Below are positions 21,559 through 22,471 of a DNA stretch of 22,471 bases, piece after piece. This DNA is from CAMBDR01 sp046597185 (GTDB lineage: Bacteria; Pseudomonadota; Gammaproteobacteria; Burkholderiales; Burkholderiaceae_D), in assembly GCA_046597185.1 (NCBI GenBank), contig JBKJLF010000097.1, positions 1-22,471 of the forward strand. The letters are read 5' to 3'. The notes below the pieces were generated by a model. That model saw only the letters and a program-made list of their open reading frames with translations, had not been told where the DNA came from and did not search any database. Numbering within the stretch: the first letter of the stretch is position 1; the number at the start of each line of letters is the position of its first letter. The position numbers and the translations under genes are program-made.

Positions 21559-22471
21559 ATGGAAAATCAAGAATACGATGTGGTCGTCGTTGGCTCCGGC
21601 ATTGCGGGGTCAGTTCTAGCAAAAGTACTCACACAAGCAGGCAAACAGGTCTTGCTGATGGAAGCCGGTTTGCAAGCTGGCATTACCGATGCGCAATCGA
21701 TTGATGTCTTGCAAATCCAGGCGCAAACACCCTATACCGAAGGCTATTTGGTGCAATTGGGGCCGCTGCCCTTTGCCAGCGATTGCTTGCGCGCGCCCGG
21801 CGGCACCACCTTGCATTGGCTGGGCAATGTGCCGCGCATGCTACCCAACGACTTTCAAATGAAAACCTTGTATGGGCAAGGTGTGGATTGGCCGATCAGC
21901 TATCAGGACTTAATGCCTTACTATGAGATGGCGGAAAACGAAATCGGCGTGGCCGGCGATGTGGCAGCCCAGCAAGGCCCGGATATGGGGCCAGCCAATT
22001 ACGGGCCGGGCTATGTGTTTCCGATGTTTAAAATCCCGCAAAGCTACCAGGATCAGGTGTGGATGAAAAATTCTAACGGCTTGGCTGTTACGCTCGATGG
22101 CATTCAATACACGATTACTTGCGTCAGCATGCCGCAGGGGCGCAACTCCGACCCCAACCCAGCCTACCATTACGGCACCACCGTATGGGACCCGCTCAGC
22201 AAAAAACTCAAGCTCCATCACAACCCCAAAACTTATGCGGTGGTGGCCTCGAATTGGTCGCCCTACACCGGGGAGCGCTGCGAAGGCAACGCCAATTGCG
22301 TGCCGATTTGCCCGGTGCAAGCCAAATACAATGCGCTCAAAACCTTAAACAAGGCCAAGCGCGACCATCTCACCATTCTGACCCAATCGGTCGCGTCCAC
22401 CGTGGCCATTGACCCGGATTCGGGCCTGGTCTCAGGGCTGGTGTATAAAGTCTACAAAAAACCCGATTCCA
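21559..22471 (+). CDS. Large FAD (GMC-family) subunit of sugar/alcohol dehydrogenase (3' end outside window)
   Basis: 304 codons visible from the ATG at 21559; the rest, usually more than 200 residues, lies beyond the right edge. The N-terminus EYDVVVVGSGIAGSVLAKVL is the FAD-binding Rossmann motif (G12, G14, G17). CLRAPGGTTLHWLGNVPRM and GVDWPISYQDLMPYYEMAE are typical GMC segments. The cysteine cluster CEGNANCVPICPVQAKYNAL is typical of the sorbitol/gluconate dehydrogenase branch, where it may hold an iron-sulfur cluster. Predicted to oxidise a sugar or polyol at the periplasmic face and pass electrons to a cytochrome or quinone, with the small subunit encoded 42 bp upstream. A cytochrome c gene might follow outside the window. 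Substrate unknown. Confidence 0.92.
   Translation, partial: MENQEYDVVVVGSGIAGSVLAKVLTQAGKQVLLMEAGLQAGITDAQSIDVLQIQAQTPYTEGYLVQLGPLPFASDCLRAPGGTTLHWLGNVPRMLPNDFQMKTLYGQGVDWPISYQDLMPYYEMAENEIGVAGDVAAQQGPDMGPANYGPGYVFPMFKIPQSYQDQVWMKNSNGLAVTLDGIQYTITCVSMPQGRNSDPNPAYHYGTTVWDPLSKKLKLHHNPKTYAVVASNWSPYTGERCEGNANCVPICPVQAKYNALKTLNKAKRDHLTILTQSVASTVAIDPDSGLVSGLVYKVYKKPDS

Overview
The window looks like chromosomal DNA of a betaproteobacterium, probably Burkholderiales-like. Support comes from a PEP-CTERM protein with a typical VPEPETYALMLAGLGAIGL tail, several very large periplasmic beta-propeller sensor kinases, and moderately high GC with AT-rich promoters. The genus cannot be fixed from the sequence alone. 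I found no tRNA, rRNA, CRISPR array, transposase or phage gene.

Layout. (1) 1-2992, minus: a two-component-regulator-propeller sensor kinase (paralogue A), cut by the left edge. (2) 3371-4618, minus: a secreted GH16 beta-glucanase with a ricin-type lectin domain. (3) 4847-5500: a graveyard holding a 57-codon kinase C-terminus fused to a frameshifted unknown gene. (4) 5557-11061, minus: a two-gene operon of a 1323-residue propeller kinase (paralogue C) followed 3 nt later by a NarL/DegS-type kinase. (5) 11414-12451, plus: a secreted Cys-rich protein of unknown function, convergent with (6) 12512-15916, minus, propeller kinase D, which lacks the GAF module. (7) 15951-18300: a second graveyard with a substrate-binding-protein/kinase fusion broken by a frameshift and a stop, another kinase tail, a decayed small gene that keeps its promoter and terminator, and a TerA-like C-terminus. 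(8) 18354-18815, minus: a hypothetical protein. (9) 19096-19719, plus: a PEP-CTERM protein. (10) 19790-20767, minus: a secreted metallo-beta-lactamase-fold hydrolase. (11) 21031 to the right edge: small and large subunits of a membrane-type FAD sugar/alcohol dehydrogenase.

The most interesting signal is intergenic. An 18-bp palindrome, consensus ATTGTAC-N4-GTACAAT, recurs upstream of otherwise unrelated genes. At four sites (GH16 gene, secreted Cys-rich gene, PEP-CTERM gene, decayed small gene) a -10-like hexamer starts exactly 31.5 bp from the palindrome centre, leaving a -35 slot at the palindrome edge and a 17-bp spacer. A fifth, half-degenerate site upstream of the MBL hydrolase has the same spacing. 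Degenerate copies lie upstream of kinase A and in the first graveyard. This suggests a local regulon of exported proteins interleaved with an expanding and decaying family of periplasmic propeller kinases. No response regulator or other DNA-binding protein is encoded here, so the regulator is unknown. A link between the kinases and the palindrome is a hypothesis based only on proximity.
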